Shown one piece after another: positions 20,283 through 30,600 of a stretch of 64,000 bases of DNA. The translations under genes and the position numbers were made by a program. The notes below the pieces were generated by a model, which saw only the letters and a program-made list of their open reading frames with translations, ran no database searches and had not been told where the DNA came from. This DNA is from Bog-756 sp963718405 (GTDB taxonomy: Bacteria; Actinomycetota; Acidimicrobiia; Acidimicrobiales; RAAP-2): contig CAVQYZ010000001.1 of NCBI GenBank assembly GCA_963718405.1, positions 558,001 to 622,000 on the forward strand. Reading direction: 5' to 3'. How positions within the stretch are numbered: the stretch's first letter is position 1; every line of letters begins with the position of its first letter.

Positions 20283-21577
20283 TGCGCATCCTCATGGTCT
20301 CACCCCACCCGGTGTACTCCCCGCGGGGCACGCCCATCAGCGTGTTCAACCGCTGCGTGGCTCTCGGCGCCCTCGGCCACCAGGTCGACCTGGTGACGTA
20401 CCCGGTGGGCGAGGACCGCCCGGTCGACCGGCCTCCGCTACCTGCGTGCGTCGGTGCCCGGGGTCCGCTCGGTGCGCCGTCGGGCCTTCGTTCGCCAAGG
20501 TCGTGCTCAACGGGCTGTGACGGTGTCCGCTCCCTGCGGCAGGCCTGGGGCCGTCGCCGGCTACGACGTGGTCCACACCCACGAGGAGGCCGGCCTGCTC
20601 GGGCCGGCGCTGGCCCGGATGGCCGACGCTCCGCACGTGTACGACATGGGCAACGACTGGGCCGACGTTCTCTGCAACTACGGGCTGGGCCCGGACCACC
20701 CGGCCAGCCGATTGGCCGGCGCGCTGGAGAACGCCGTGATCGGTCGCTCCGACGTCGTGATCGCCCACTTCCCGCTCATCGCCGACCGGGTCCGGTCGGT
20801 CGGCTCCACCCCGGTGGAGACGGTGTTCAACATCTCCCTCGAGGCCGAACCGGACCCCGAGCCGTCACTGCGGCCATCCGGCGTCGCTGGGCGCCGCAGG
20901 GGACCAGGGTGATCCTCTACACGGGAACCCTCGAGCCATACCAGGGAGTCCCGCTGCTGCTGGAGTCGATGGTCGGCGGTGGTCCGGGACCACCCCGGGG
21001 CGCTGTTGGTGGTGGCCGGTGGCCGGAGCGATCAGATCGAGGAGCTGCAGCGCACAGGCCGCCGAACTCGGCATGTCCGGCCACATCCGGCTCGTCGGCG
21101 CCGTGCCCTCGACCCTGGTGCCGGCCTGCCTGGGGGCGGCCGACGTCCTGGTGTCCCCCCGCGAGAAGGGGCGCAACACGCCGCTCAAGATCTTCTCCTA
21201 CCTGCGCTCGGGCCGGCCGATGGTAGCGACCGACATCACCAGCCACACCCAGGTGCTCGACGACCGGGCCTGTGTCCTGGTGGAGCCCACCGCGGCGGGG
21301 TCTGGCCGGCGGCATCGGCTCATTGCTGGACGACGGTCCCATCCGCACCCGGGCGGTCGAACGGGCCTCGGCCCAGCGGACCCAGTACGGCATCGAGCAG
21401 TTACGTGGCCGGGGTGGCCCGGGCCTACCACCACGTCGGGGGGAGCCCGGCCGATCCGGCGCTGATCCGGCGGCGGCTGAACGGATCCGAAAGGCGAACG
21501 CCGCCGCGGCGCCCGACGTCGACGGGCTCGGCTTCCTCGACACGTTCCCCGACGTGACTACCAGGGTGCCGGCATGA
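20282..21577 (+). CDS. GT4-family glycosyltransferase, heavily frameshifted
   Basis: About 430 residues if repaired. MRILMVSPHPVYSPRGTPIS with the GTP turn is a typical GT4 acceptor-domain start; YDVVHTHEEAGLLG, YDMGNDWADVL and VETVFNISLE follow. The donor domain reads ILYTGTLEPYQGVPLLLE, SGHIRLVGAVPSTLVPACLG and VSPREKGRNTPLKIFSYLRS, with the E-x7-E type region replaced by the EKGRNTPLKIF pattern known in some GT4 enzymes. At least six one-base frame changes occur between about 20430 and 21480, the densest of any gene here. ATG 20282 shares a base with the upstream stop. It probably adds a sugar to the lipid-linked intermediate made by the preceding genes. Confidence 0.75.
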
Positions 21578-21638
21578 CCACGACCGACAGCAGCGATACG
21601 ACGCAGGACAGATCACCGACCCGAATGGAGCAGCCATC

Positions 21639-22609
21639 ATGAAGATCGTCGTCACCGGAGCCGCGGGGTTCATCGGCAGCCACCTGAGCGAGGAGCTGTG
21701 CCGGATCGGGCCACAAGGTCGCTCGGGGTCGACTGCCTCACCGACTACTACGACCCGAGCGAGAAGCGCCGCAACCTGTTGCCTGCTGTCGCAGCTGCCC
21801 GAGTTTCAGCTTCGAGGAGGTCGACCTGCGCACTGCGGATCTGCGTCCCCTGCTCGACGGGGCCGACGGTGGTGTTCCACCAGGCCGGACAGCCCGGGGT
21901 GCGCAAGTCGTGGTCGACCGGGTTCAACGACTACTGCGAGCACAACGTCAAGGCCACCCAGCGCCTGCTGGAGGCGGCCAGGGCGGCGACAACTCCCCGG
22001 TTCGTCTACGCCTCGAGCTCGTCGGTGTACGGCAACGCACCCGCCTACCCGACGGTCGAGACCGATCTGCCCCGACCGTTCAGCCCCTACGGGGTGACCA
22101 AGCTGGCCGCCGAGCACCTCTGTGCCCTCTACGCCGCCAACTGGGGCGTGCCCACCGTCTCCCTGCGCTATTTCACCGTGTACGGGCCGCGCCAGCGGCC
22201 GGACATGGCCATCCGCCGGCTGGCCGACGCCGCGGTGACCGGAGCAACGTTCAGCCTGTTCGGCGACGGCCGCCAGGTCCGCGACTTCACCTACGTGTCC
22301 GACGTGGTGGCCGCCAACGTCGCGGCCGGCTTCGAGGACGTGGCCCCGGGGACGGTGGTCAACATCGCCGGCGGGTCGCATGCGGTGATGATGGATCTGA
22401 TCGACATGGTCGGGGAGCTGGCCGGATCTCCGGTGTCGCTCGATCGGGGCCCGAAAGAGGCCGGGGACGTTCAGCGCACCGGGGGCACCATCGACCGGGC
22501 CCACGAGCTGCTCGGGTGGGAGCCGGTGGTCCGGTTGCGCAACGGGTTGGCGGTCCAGGTCGAGTGGTCGAGGGCGATGATGCGATCGCAGGAGGCGCAA
22601 GTGGCATGA
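21639..22609 (+). CDS. NAD-dependent sugar epimerase (UDP-glucuronate/glucose 4-epimerase type)
   Basis: Extended short-chain dehydrogenase of about 320 residues. MKIVVTGAAGFIGSHLSEEL carries the GxxGxxG nucleotide motif; VDCLTDYYDPSEKRRNL resembles the glucuronate-epimerase subgroup. The catalytic serine is in YASSSSVYGN and the YxxxK pair in FSPYGVTKLAAEH. RYFTVYGPRQRPDMAI and DFTYVSDVV complete the family pattern. Frame changes fall between about 21712 and 21860; the rest is intact. With the dehydrogenase at 16653 it could make UDP-galacturonate from UDP-glucuronate. AAGGAGCAGCC-like sequence precedes the ATG at 21639; the stop overlaps the next ATG (ATGA). Confidence 0.85.
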
Positions 22610-24115
22610 CCACGCTGCCCGTCACCAGATCGGAACCGGAGATCGGCGCCCCGTCCCTGCCCGCTCTCATCCCGTCGTTTACTCCCGACGATGTGACCCC
22701 GGCCGGTTCCGCCGGCACGGCCACCGCGGTCGCCGAGCATCCCCAAGCGGCCGCAAGCGCAGAGCAGGTGGCGTTCGGGGAAAAGGAGCCGTGGGCCCCG
22801 TGGCGAGTCCGGCTGACCTACGTGGTGGCGTTCTGCCTGGTGGGGGTCCCGATCTTTGCCCTCATGTCGTGGCTGTGGGACTCCTCGGACCCGTCGCACG
22901 GTCTCTCCGACCACGTCGTGGACGCCATCAGCTTCATCTGGATCCTGTTGGCCCTCCCGGTCGTCCTCAACGTCATCGGCGCGCTGACCTTCCGCAAGGG
23001 GAGCGCGCCGCGACCCGACTCGGAGACCATCGCCAACACGGTGTGCTTCCGGCTGGTCACCCGCGGGACCAACGTCGAGGCGGTGATCAAGTCGGTCGCC
23101 GCGGTGCGAGCCGCCATGGCGCGAAGCGCCCGCTGTTCCCCTACACGGTGGAGCTGGTGACGGACCAGGTGCTGCCAGTGCCGGAATCCGACGCCGTGAC
23201 CACCATCTTGGTCCCCCCGATTACCAGACGCCGGCCGGGGCCCGGTTCAAGGCCCGGGCCTTGAACTACGCCCTCGAGGCTTCGACCGTCTCGGACACCA
23301 CCTGGCTGTTCCACCTCGACGAGGAGACCCACATCACCCCGTCGGTCGTGCGCGGCATACGCAGCGCCATCATCGACGAGGAAGCGTCCGGTGAGCTCCG
23401 CATCGGCCAAGGGGTGGTCCTCTACCACCGCGACATCGGCCAGCACCCCTTTCTCACCCTGGCCGACTCGGTTCGCACCGGCGACGATCTGGGACGGTTC
23501 CGGCTCCAGCACCAGTTCGGCCAGACCGCCTTCGGGATGCACGGCTCGTTCATCCTGGTTCGCAGCGATGTCGAAAAGGATGTGGGGTTCGACCTCGGCC
23601 CGTCCGGCTCGGTGACCGAGGACGCCTGGTGGTCGCTGGTCGAGATGGCCAGAGGCCACCGCTCACGGTGGGTGGACGGCTACTGCGTGGAGCAGTCCAC
23701 CCGCTCGCTCGGGGATTTCATCAAGCAGCGTCGTCGATGGTTCATCGGGTTGTGCCTGGTGTGCCTGCGGGCACCGACCCGGTTCTGGCACCGTATCGCC
23801 CTGGTGTCGTCGGTGGCTCTGTGGGGGATCGGCTGGTTGGGCTGGTGGAGCATCAGCATCGCCGTCGTGGCCTTCGACGTGCGCATCCCTCTGGTGGTGT
23901 TCCTGGTCGGTTCGATCTCACTGACGGCGTACTCGGCGTTGTACGTGTTGGGGCTGGAACTCAACCTCGACCAACGCGGAGTGCGGTGGTACCGGCGCAT
24001 CCCGTGGCACATCCTCCAGGTACTACTATTGCCGGTGTTCTCCCTGCTCGAGGGTTCGGCTGTGGTGTATGGGGTAATCCGACCCGACTTCGACTTCCAT
24101 GTCGTAAAGAAGTAG
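22606..24115 (+). CDS. Membrane GT2, egghead/chitin-synthase-like processive glycosyltransferase
   Basis: The probable polymerising enzyme of the operon. Two N-terminal helices (RVRLTYVVAFCLVGVPIFAL; DAISFIWILLALPVVLNVIG) precede a GT-A domain: FRLVTRGTNVEAV, then FKARALNYALE, TTWLFHLDEETHITPS (the DxE/DxD metal site), SGSVTEDAWWSLVEM (the catalytic TED) and FIKQRRRWFIG (QxxRW acceptor motif). Four further helices follow (RIALVSSVALWGIGWLGWW; IPLVVFLVGSISLTAYSAL and others). The LDEETH and QRRRW signature is that of egghead-like GT2 proteins. About 500 residues with frame changes near 23120 and 23215. It starts on the previous stop (ATGA) and is followed within 14 bases by the adaptor gene. 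Confidence 0.8.
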
Positions 24116-24129
24116 CTCAGGAGAACACG

Positions 24130-25651
24130 ATGACCTATGTGGAAGATGCCCGAAGGCGGCGGCTGTTCGGCGGTCGCACCGGCAAGGTCGAAGAGGCGGT
24201 CGGCGCCGACAACGATAACGACAAGGGCAACGGCGCCTCGAGCAACGACACCACCGTGGCGGACCGACAGAGTGTCGAAGCCGACCGGCACACACCGGTG
24301 ACGGGTCCCGCCGCCGACGTGGGCGATGGGCACGTGCAAGGGGTCGACACCCTCTCTCACGACAGCGAAGAAACCGAAGACACCGAAGACATCGAGGAGA
24401 CCGCGGAGACCGGGGCACCGGTAGCCGCGGCATCGACCCACCCAGCGTCCCCTCCGACTACCGAGGGGCTGGTTCGGCGGGGATTCCAGGAGATCGGCAC
24501 CGGCCTGGCCGACGTGTCGGGGGGCACGGTGGAGCAGATACGGCGGTTCCTGCCCCGGCGGCTGCGCACGATGCGCCGTGGCCGGCTGGGCCTGGTGCTG
24601 CTCCTGGTGGTCGTGGTCGTGGTGGCGGTAGTGGCGGCGGCGGCGGTTGCGGTGGCCTCCGGTCTAGCCGGCCCGACCGGCGTGGTGGTGGCCACTTCGA
24701 AGCCGGCGATCATCAACAACAAGTCCGGTGGCGTCGGTGCCCTGTCCGCCTCGCCCCAGCATGTCTCGGTGGTCAGCCTCAACGTAACCGGTGTGACGTC
24801 GCCCATCGAGGTGACGAGTGTGGACGTCGTGGCGGGCCAGCAGGTCTCGGTAGGAACGCCCCTGTTGCAGCTGAACCCGACGCCGTTCGAGCAGAACAAG
24901 CTCCAGATCGCCGCCAGCCTCCAGCAGGCCGAACAGACTCTGGCCTCGGCCGTGGCCGCCAACGGGACCGGCGCTACCGCAGGGTCCGGCGGGGCCTACC
25001 TTGCCGTGCAGATCCCCACCTTCCAGGGGGAGGTGGCCATCGACCAGCAGCTGCTTCAAATCGCCGACGGGAACGGGACCTCTCTGACCGCCCCCATCGC
25101 CGGCAACATCTCCTACGTCCGGGTGGCGGCCGGCCAGATCGTGAGCCCGGGCACCAGCCTGGTGCAGATCATCGACCCCTCCACCGTGGACGTGAGCACC
25201 GGAATGCAGTTGACCGACCTCCGGTCGATCTCCCCCGGTGACAGCGGTGACAGTGACCCCGACCGAGCTGCCCGGGGTCCACCTCTTCGGCAAGGTCCTC
25301 GCGGTCAGCGCCTCCGCGGCCAACGGCGGGCTCGAGGGCACCGTGGTGGTGGCGGTTTCCAACACCACCAATCCGGTCCCTATCGGTACCCAGGCGTTCG
25401 TGACCATCACGGCCCCGGTCCACGCCACCGTCTCGGTCCCCACGTCGGCCGTCCAGAACATCGAGCTCAACCCGGCGGTGGCCGTCATCCGCGATAACAA
25501 GGTGTACTTCCAACCGGTCCAGGTCGGGGCATCGGACACCAACAACACCCAGATCGTGTCCGGGCTGAAACCGGGCCAGAAGGTCGCCATCACCAATCTG
25601 CAGCTTCTGCGTGACGGTGACCAGGTCAAGGAATCATCGGGAAGCCCGTGA
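24130..25651 (+). CDS. HlyD/RND-adaptor-like membrane protein
   Basis: About 505 residues. A 150-residue acidic, disordered cytoplasmic tail (SEETEDTEDIEETAET) is followed by one transmembrane helix (LGLVLLLVVVVVVAVVAAAA) and an extracytoplasmic membrane-fusion-protein domain. The lipoyl/hairpin half begins VVSLNVTGVTSPIEVTSVDV; the short hairpin contains IAASLQQAEQTLASAVAANG; the second lipoyl half has TSLTAPIAGNISYVRVAAGQ; the beta-barrel end reads VSVPTSAVQNIELNPAVAVI and KVYFQPVQVG. One frameshift near 25235. ATG 24130 follows AGGAGAACACG. No RND pump or ABC exporter gene is adjacent, so I infer it links the GT2 synthase to the envelope, as HlyD-like proteins do in alginate-type systems. 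Confidence 0.75.
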
Positions 25652-26983
25652 GTTTCTCCACCGTCGATCTGTCCACCCGCTCGGTGCAGTGGGCGGACAG
25701 AGGGGCTGATCGACCGGTTGCGATTCTGGCGGGGACCAAACAGGCCGTCTCCGTCCGCTTCGCCCTTGGCATCCTCGCTGCCGTCGGCGGACTGGTGCTG
25801 CCCTGGGTGGGCCTGAGCCTGACCCCGAGCCTCTCGGCCTGGGACCTGCATGTTTCGCTCGGCGCCGTACCCCTGGTGGGTCATCTGAGCTACGGGTTGG
25901 TGATGGCGGTACTCACGGTGTGCGCCCTGGTCTCGTTCGTCCGCGCCGGGGGCACCCCCACGTTGGTCACCCGGGCTGTCGGCTGGGGCTACCTGGGCCT
26001 GTCGGTCACCTTCGTGGTCACCACCCGGCTGGTGGGCATCGGGACCATGTTCAAGCTGCAGAGCGACGTCAGCCAGTCAGCCATCATCAACAGCCAGTTC
26101 CTCACCAATAACGGCACGCCGGCGCCGACCCAGTTCCTCGGCATCAACTTCGACCCCAAGACCGAGGTCCTGCTGTACGGACTGCGCCTCGGCTGGTACC
26201 TCGTGCTGGTGGCCGGATCTGTTCCTGGTGGGCAGGGTGGGGCGTCCGACCAACCGTCCCCAGCGGGTGGGCTACGCCCTGTCGGGGCTGGCGGTGGTGG
26301 TGGTGCTGGTCGGGCTGCTCCTCGGCAGCCTGTCCCAGAGCGACATGGACAAGGGCATCCAGGCCGTGGCCACCGGCCAGTACGCCGCCGGCCAGAGCCT
26401 CCTCTCGTCGGCCCAGCGGCTGAATCCGCAGGTGGCCTACGACACCGGCTTCGAGCAGGCCCTCGGGCAGGCCCAGGCGGACCAGGGCGAGCTGTCCGGG
26501 CTGGCGGACTTCGCTCAGGCCGAGCGGCCGGTTGGCAAGGACCTGACTTTGTTGGAACAGGCCCAGCTGTTCGGCGAGGCCATCTCGTCGCTGCCGCCCG
26601 GCTCGGCGGCCGCGGCCGTGGTCCAGGCCAATGTGGTCAGCTTTCTGGCCAACGCCACCATCTCGGTGAAGAACCCGAACCTGTTGACGCTGGTGAAGAG
26701 CCAGCTGTCGTCGCCGGCGGTCAGCTTCAGCGTCGGGCGCTACGACTATGAGGCCGGCGCCAGCTCCCTGGCTATCACCATGCTCGAGCGGGCCGACGCC
26801 GACACGGACAACTCCGAGGTGAAGTCCCTGGCCCTCACCTACATCGCCCTGGCCTGGCAGCGACTCGGCAACGAGGCGGCCTTCAGGACCAACATCGTCG
26901 CCGCGGTCGAGGCGGACACCCTCAACGAGAACGTCTACGCCCGCGAGATCTCCACCGGCCTCTACGTCCCGGGTACGCCGTGA
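25648..26983 (+). CDS. Membrane protein with extracytoplasmic helical-repeat domain
   Basis: About 445 residues. Four or five N-terminal helices (FALGILAAVGGLVLPWVGL; LSYGLVMAVLTVCALVSFV; VGWGYLGLSVTFVVTTRLVG; a broken one near 26200; LSGLAVVVVLVGLLLGSL). The C-terminal 220 residues are alanine-rich paired helices (GIQAVATGQYAAGQSLLSSA; SLALTYIALAWQRLGNEAA) of tetratricopeptide-like spacing, probably outside the membrane. One frameshift near 26218. GTG 25648 overlaps the adaptor's stop, and the end overlaps the next gene, so all three are translationally coupled. No named family recognised. The arrangement suggests a scaffold of the polysaccharide synthesis complex. Confidence 0.6.
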
Positions 26984-29900
26984 CCGTCGTCGACCGACCG
27001 CTCGGCCGGACCGGGTCCCTGCCCGTCCCCGAGCGCCTGTACCCCGAGCCCGGTCGTGACGCGCCCCCCGGGCGGGACGAGGCGGAACCGGCAGAAGGTG
27101 GGGGCGGCGGTGGCCCTGATCCTGGTGGGGGCCTGGATGATCTCGTCGTTCTGGGTGTCGGTGCAGGTGCGGTCGCCCCGACAGCCTTTCGCAGCCCCGA
27201 CCGCCGGCCAGTCGTGGGTCAGTTCACCCGAGGCCGGTTCGCCCGGGCCTACTTCCGCCTGCGCCTGCCCATCTCCGGCACGCTGCCTCAGACCGCGACC
27301 TTGTGGGTCGAGGGCTTCCAGCAGGTGACCGGCTACGTGAACGGGTTCGACGTGGCCCCGACCCTGGTGGCGCCGGACAAACTCATCGACACTGCGGTGG
27401 ACATGCCCAAGATGGTCGAGACCATCGACATCCGTCCCTCGCTCTCCATCGGGCTCAACGTGGTGGGCCTCGAAGTGGTCAGCCTCGACGGTCGGTCTCC
27501 GGCGTTCCAGGCCCGGGTTGAGGTGCGCACCGGAGGACTGGTCCAGACCTACGGGGTGTCCCCGTCGAGCTGGCAGTCGACCACCAATGCCGCACTCACC
27601 GGCCAGGAGCTGCCCGAGTCAGGGGCGTTCTCCAAGCCCCGACTCGACGACGGCAGTTGGGCCCCGGCCGTGGGCTCCGCTTCCGAGCCGGGCGACACGA
27701 CTGTCTCCGTCCCCCCCGACGCCTTCACCACCCCGGCCACCGCACCGGCGTTGATCGGAGCGTACGGAGCCAGGAGTGTGGTCGCCTCCACCGTGGTGAC
27801 CTTCCCTCACGGGTGCAGCGAGGGCTGGCTGCGGGTCGCAGCCACCGGGTCGTACACCGTCTCTCTCGACGGCCGGGCCATCGGCTTCGGCGGAGCCGGG
27901 ACCAACTCGACCTCCCTGCCCCTCACCGTCTTCGACCTCTGTCCCGTGGCCACCGCCGGCCGCCACGTCCTGGCCATCTCGGTCAGCGCCTCACGGGAGC
28001 CGGTGGCCTACCTCGACGGCTACGTCCGGTCGGGGTCGGACACGGTCTCGTTCGCCACCGGGCCCGGGTGGACCAAGGGGACCAGCGGTTCCGGCAGCGC
28101 GACCGGCGACGTCGTGGGCACGCTCAATTCGCCCCAGACCGAACTCGGTGTGATCTTCGCCACGTCGATGGGCACGGTCACCATCCCCTCGGGCCCGCTG
28201 CTGGCCGAGCACCTCAGGCTGGCTGTCGAACTGCTGGCGGCGGCGCTGGTGGCCGTTCTCATCGCCTGCGCCTGCGGGGTGGCCCTGGCCGGTGCGGTCA
28301 CCGCCGTCCTGTGCGGGGTCTTACCTGCGGTCGGTCTGTGCCTGCTGCTCACCGAGACCCGTCACCTCGTGTACGTCCGGGCCCCCTTCCCGAGCACACC
28401 GGCCATGCTGGCCCTGGTGCTCGGGTTGGCCGCGGCGGGGGTAGTCGGTGGCCACGGTGTGCGCGGTCCGGACCCGGACGCCGACAAGCCGCGGCCGCCA
28501 CCCGACGCCCGGCGCGGTGTCAACGGGGTGGCCGCGACCACGCAGCCCGGGTGGATCCACCGCCACTGGTACCAGCTCTGCGTGTGGGTCACCGGTGGTG
28601 GGGTGGGCCCTGGTTCAGAGCTACCACATCATGTTCAACCCGCTGTGGCAGGACGAGCTCTCCAGCCTGGCCGCGGCCCAGGGCATGCGGGCCCACCTGC
28701 TCCCCGAGTGGCCGTCGGGTTTCCTCTACTGGAAGTCGGAGCTCTACTCGGCGCTGATCGCCGTGGTCGGCGGCATCGCCCACGACAACCCCAGCGTGCT
28801 GCAGCGACGTCAGTGTCTTCTGGTTCGGCGCCACCGATCTTCGTGTTCGGGCTGGTGCTGATGCCGCTGGTCCTGCGAGGCAGGCAGGTCTACCAGCTGG
28901 CGGCCACGGTGGTCTTCGCCACCGCCCCGTTCGAACTGGGCCACGCCCAGGACATCCGGATGTACCAGATGGTGCAGTGCATGGTGGTGCTGGTGGCCAT
29001 CCTCCTCCTGCGGGCCATCAACGATCCGACCACCCAACGGGTGGCGTGGCTGATGGTGGCGGTGGTGGCCATGTACCTCACCCACGAGGAGTCCTTCGGC
29101 GTCCTGTTCATCATTCCGCTGGCCCTGTGTTGCTTCGACGGGCTGCGCTGGATCCGGAACTGGCGGTGGTGGGTGTTCGGCGGCGCGGCGCTGGGAGCCA
29201 TTGTCGATACAGCTGGTGCTGGCCACGTTCACCCACCCGCCCATCTTCGGCGTCGATCCGAGCGGTGGACCGCTGGTGCGTTGGTCCCCGCAGCCCTTCT
29301 ACTACCTGGCCAACTACTTCTTCGCCAATCCCACCTACGGGGCGTCCATCACCGTGGTGAGCTCGCTGGCGGTGATCGGCATCGTCGGTGGGCGTGATCC
29401 GGCGTGATGCCATGCGTCTCTATCTGGCGGCGTTCTGGATCGTGCCCACCGCCGTGGTGTCCCTGGTCCTGTTGACCAAGGACACCCGGTACGTCTTCAT
29501 CTGCCTGCCCTTCGTCTTCGCCCTGGCCGCCTGCGGCACCGTCGACATCATCGACGCGGTGCGGCGGGTGGTGCTGCGGGGGGTGACCCGGGGGAACCGG
29601 CTCGTGCGCAGGTGTTCGTCGAAGTGATGGCGGCGGCTGGCTTCGGTCGCCATCATGCTGAGCCTCATCGGTGGGCTCAACGACTACGGGACCTGGACCG
29701 GTGCGGTGTTCAACGCCAACATCGCCCACCGCTGGCTCGACTATCCCGACCGCCGTCGCCTACGTGAAGGCCCAGCTGGAGCCGGGGGACGCCGTCATCG
29801 CCGCGGCCAGCGCCGAATCTGGTCGGCTACAGCCTCGGGCGCGCCCCCGACGTACTGGATCCCGCCGCACCGGACCGAGACACTGCTCTACGTATTCGAG

Positions 29901-30120
29901 AAGACACGACCAGGCCGTCGACACCCAGTACGGGATCCCCACCATCCTCAACGCCAACGACTTGGAGGCCGCCTTGTCCGCGCACCGCCGGGTCTGGCTG
30001 ATCGGCCCCGACTCGGTGATCCGCAGCCTCATCCCGGCCATGCGGACGATCGTGGAGAAGCAGTTCACCCTGCAAGAGGACGGCGAGTTCGTGTCGGTGT
30101 TCCTCGCCACCACCCGGTGA
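26980..30120 (+). CDS. GT-C-like membrane glycosyltransferase with sugar-binding-like ectodomain
   Basis: About 1,045 residues if read as one gene. An N-terminal helix (VGAAVALILVGAWMISSFWV) leads to two beta-sandwich domains of galactose-binding type: one around LWVEGFQQVTGYVNGFDVAP, another around WLRVAATGSYTVSLDGRAIG. Then come about ten membrane helices with MFNPLWQDELSSLAAAQGM, which matches the acidic loop after helix 1 of GT39/PMT-like enzymes (normally D-E), and AQDIRMYQMVQCMVVL, the DxRMY-type loop seen in that clan. It probably moves a sugar from a lipid carrier on the outer face. About ten frame changes (27100, 27200, 28605, 28815, 29205, 29390, 29620 and three near 29750-29900). 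It could be two genes, but no gap, stop or start separates them. Confidence 0.6.
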
Positions 30121-30164
30121 GGCGGTAGCAGCCGACGTCAGGGCCAGCCGGGCTGCCGTTTCGC

Positions 30165-30590
30165 TCATCGGGCTCCGGCGCACGTGACACAGGTCCGGGT
30201 GGAGGCCAGAGCGGCCAGGCGCTCGGCCGGGATCGGTCTCCCACACACCTCGCAGGTGGTGTAGGTGCCGTCGGCCAACCGCACCAGCGCCCGGTCGATC
30301 TCGGCTACCCGCGACCGGGCCTCGGCCACCAGGGCAGTGGCCTGGGCCCGTTCGAAAGCCACGGTCGACCCTTCTGGGTCATGCTCGTCGTCGGCGTTGG
30401 TGTCCACGGCGTCAGCGATGATTCCGTCGAGCTCCACGCCCAGGGTCCGGACCCTCAGCAGGGCGGTCTCCCGATCCGCCTCGAGGGCGGCACGGGCCGA
30501 GGCCTCGTCAGGCCCAGCCTCACCATCCCCGTCGAGTTCCGGTACCACACCGGTGTCCGCCCCCTCGTCCCCGCCCCGGGCCGCCCTCAC
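30165..30590 (-). CDS. DksA/TraR-type zinc-finger protein
   Basis: A 141-residue regulator of the DksA/TraR family, which binds the RNA polymerase secondary channel in its best-known members. The central helical part (ARAALEADRETALLRVRTLG ... VAEARSRVAEIDRALVRLAD) is the coiled coil, and the C-terminus has the four-cysteine finger CEVCG...CVTC after YTTCEVCGRPIPAERL. The coiled-coil tip lacks the Asp-Ala pattern of true DksA, as in many actinobacterial relatives. GTG 30590 is chosen because it lies nine bases after the stop of the upstream amidase gene; the open frame extends further but would overlap it. Probably co-transcribed with the amidase. Confidence 0.75.
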   Translation of the reverse strand: MRAARGGDEGADTGVVPELDGDGEAGPDEASARAALEADRETALLRVRTLGVELDGIIADAVDTNADDEHDPEGSTVAFERAQATALVAEARSRVAEIDRALVRLADGTYTTCEVCGRPIPAERLAALASTRTCVTCAGAR

Positions 30591-30600
30591 CTGGTGGGCG

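Noticed and set aside
16653..22609. Programmed ribosomal frameshifting as the reason for so many broken genes
   Set aside because: No repeated slippery sequence or downstream structure recurs at the breaks, both insertions and deletions occur, and housekeeping-type enzymes are affected. Sequence error is simpler.
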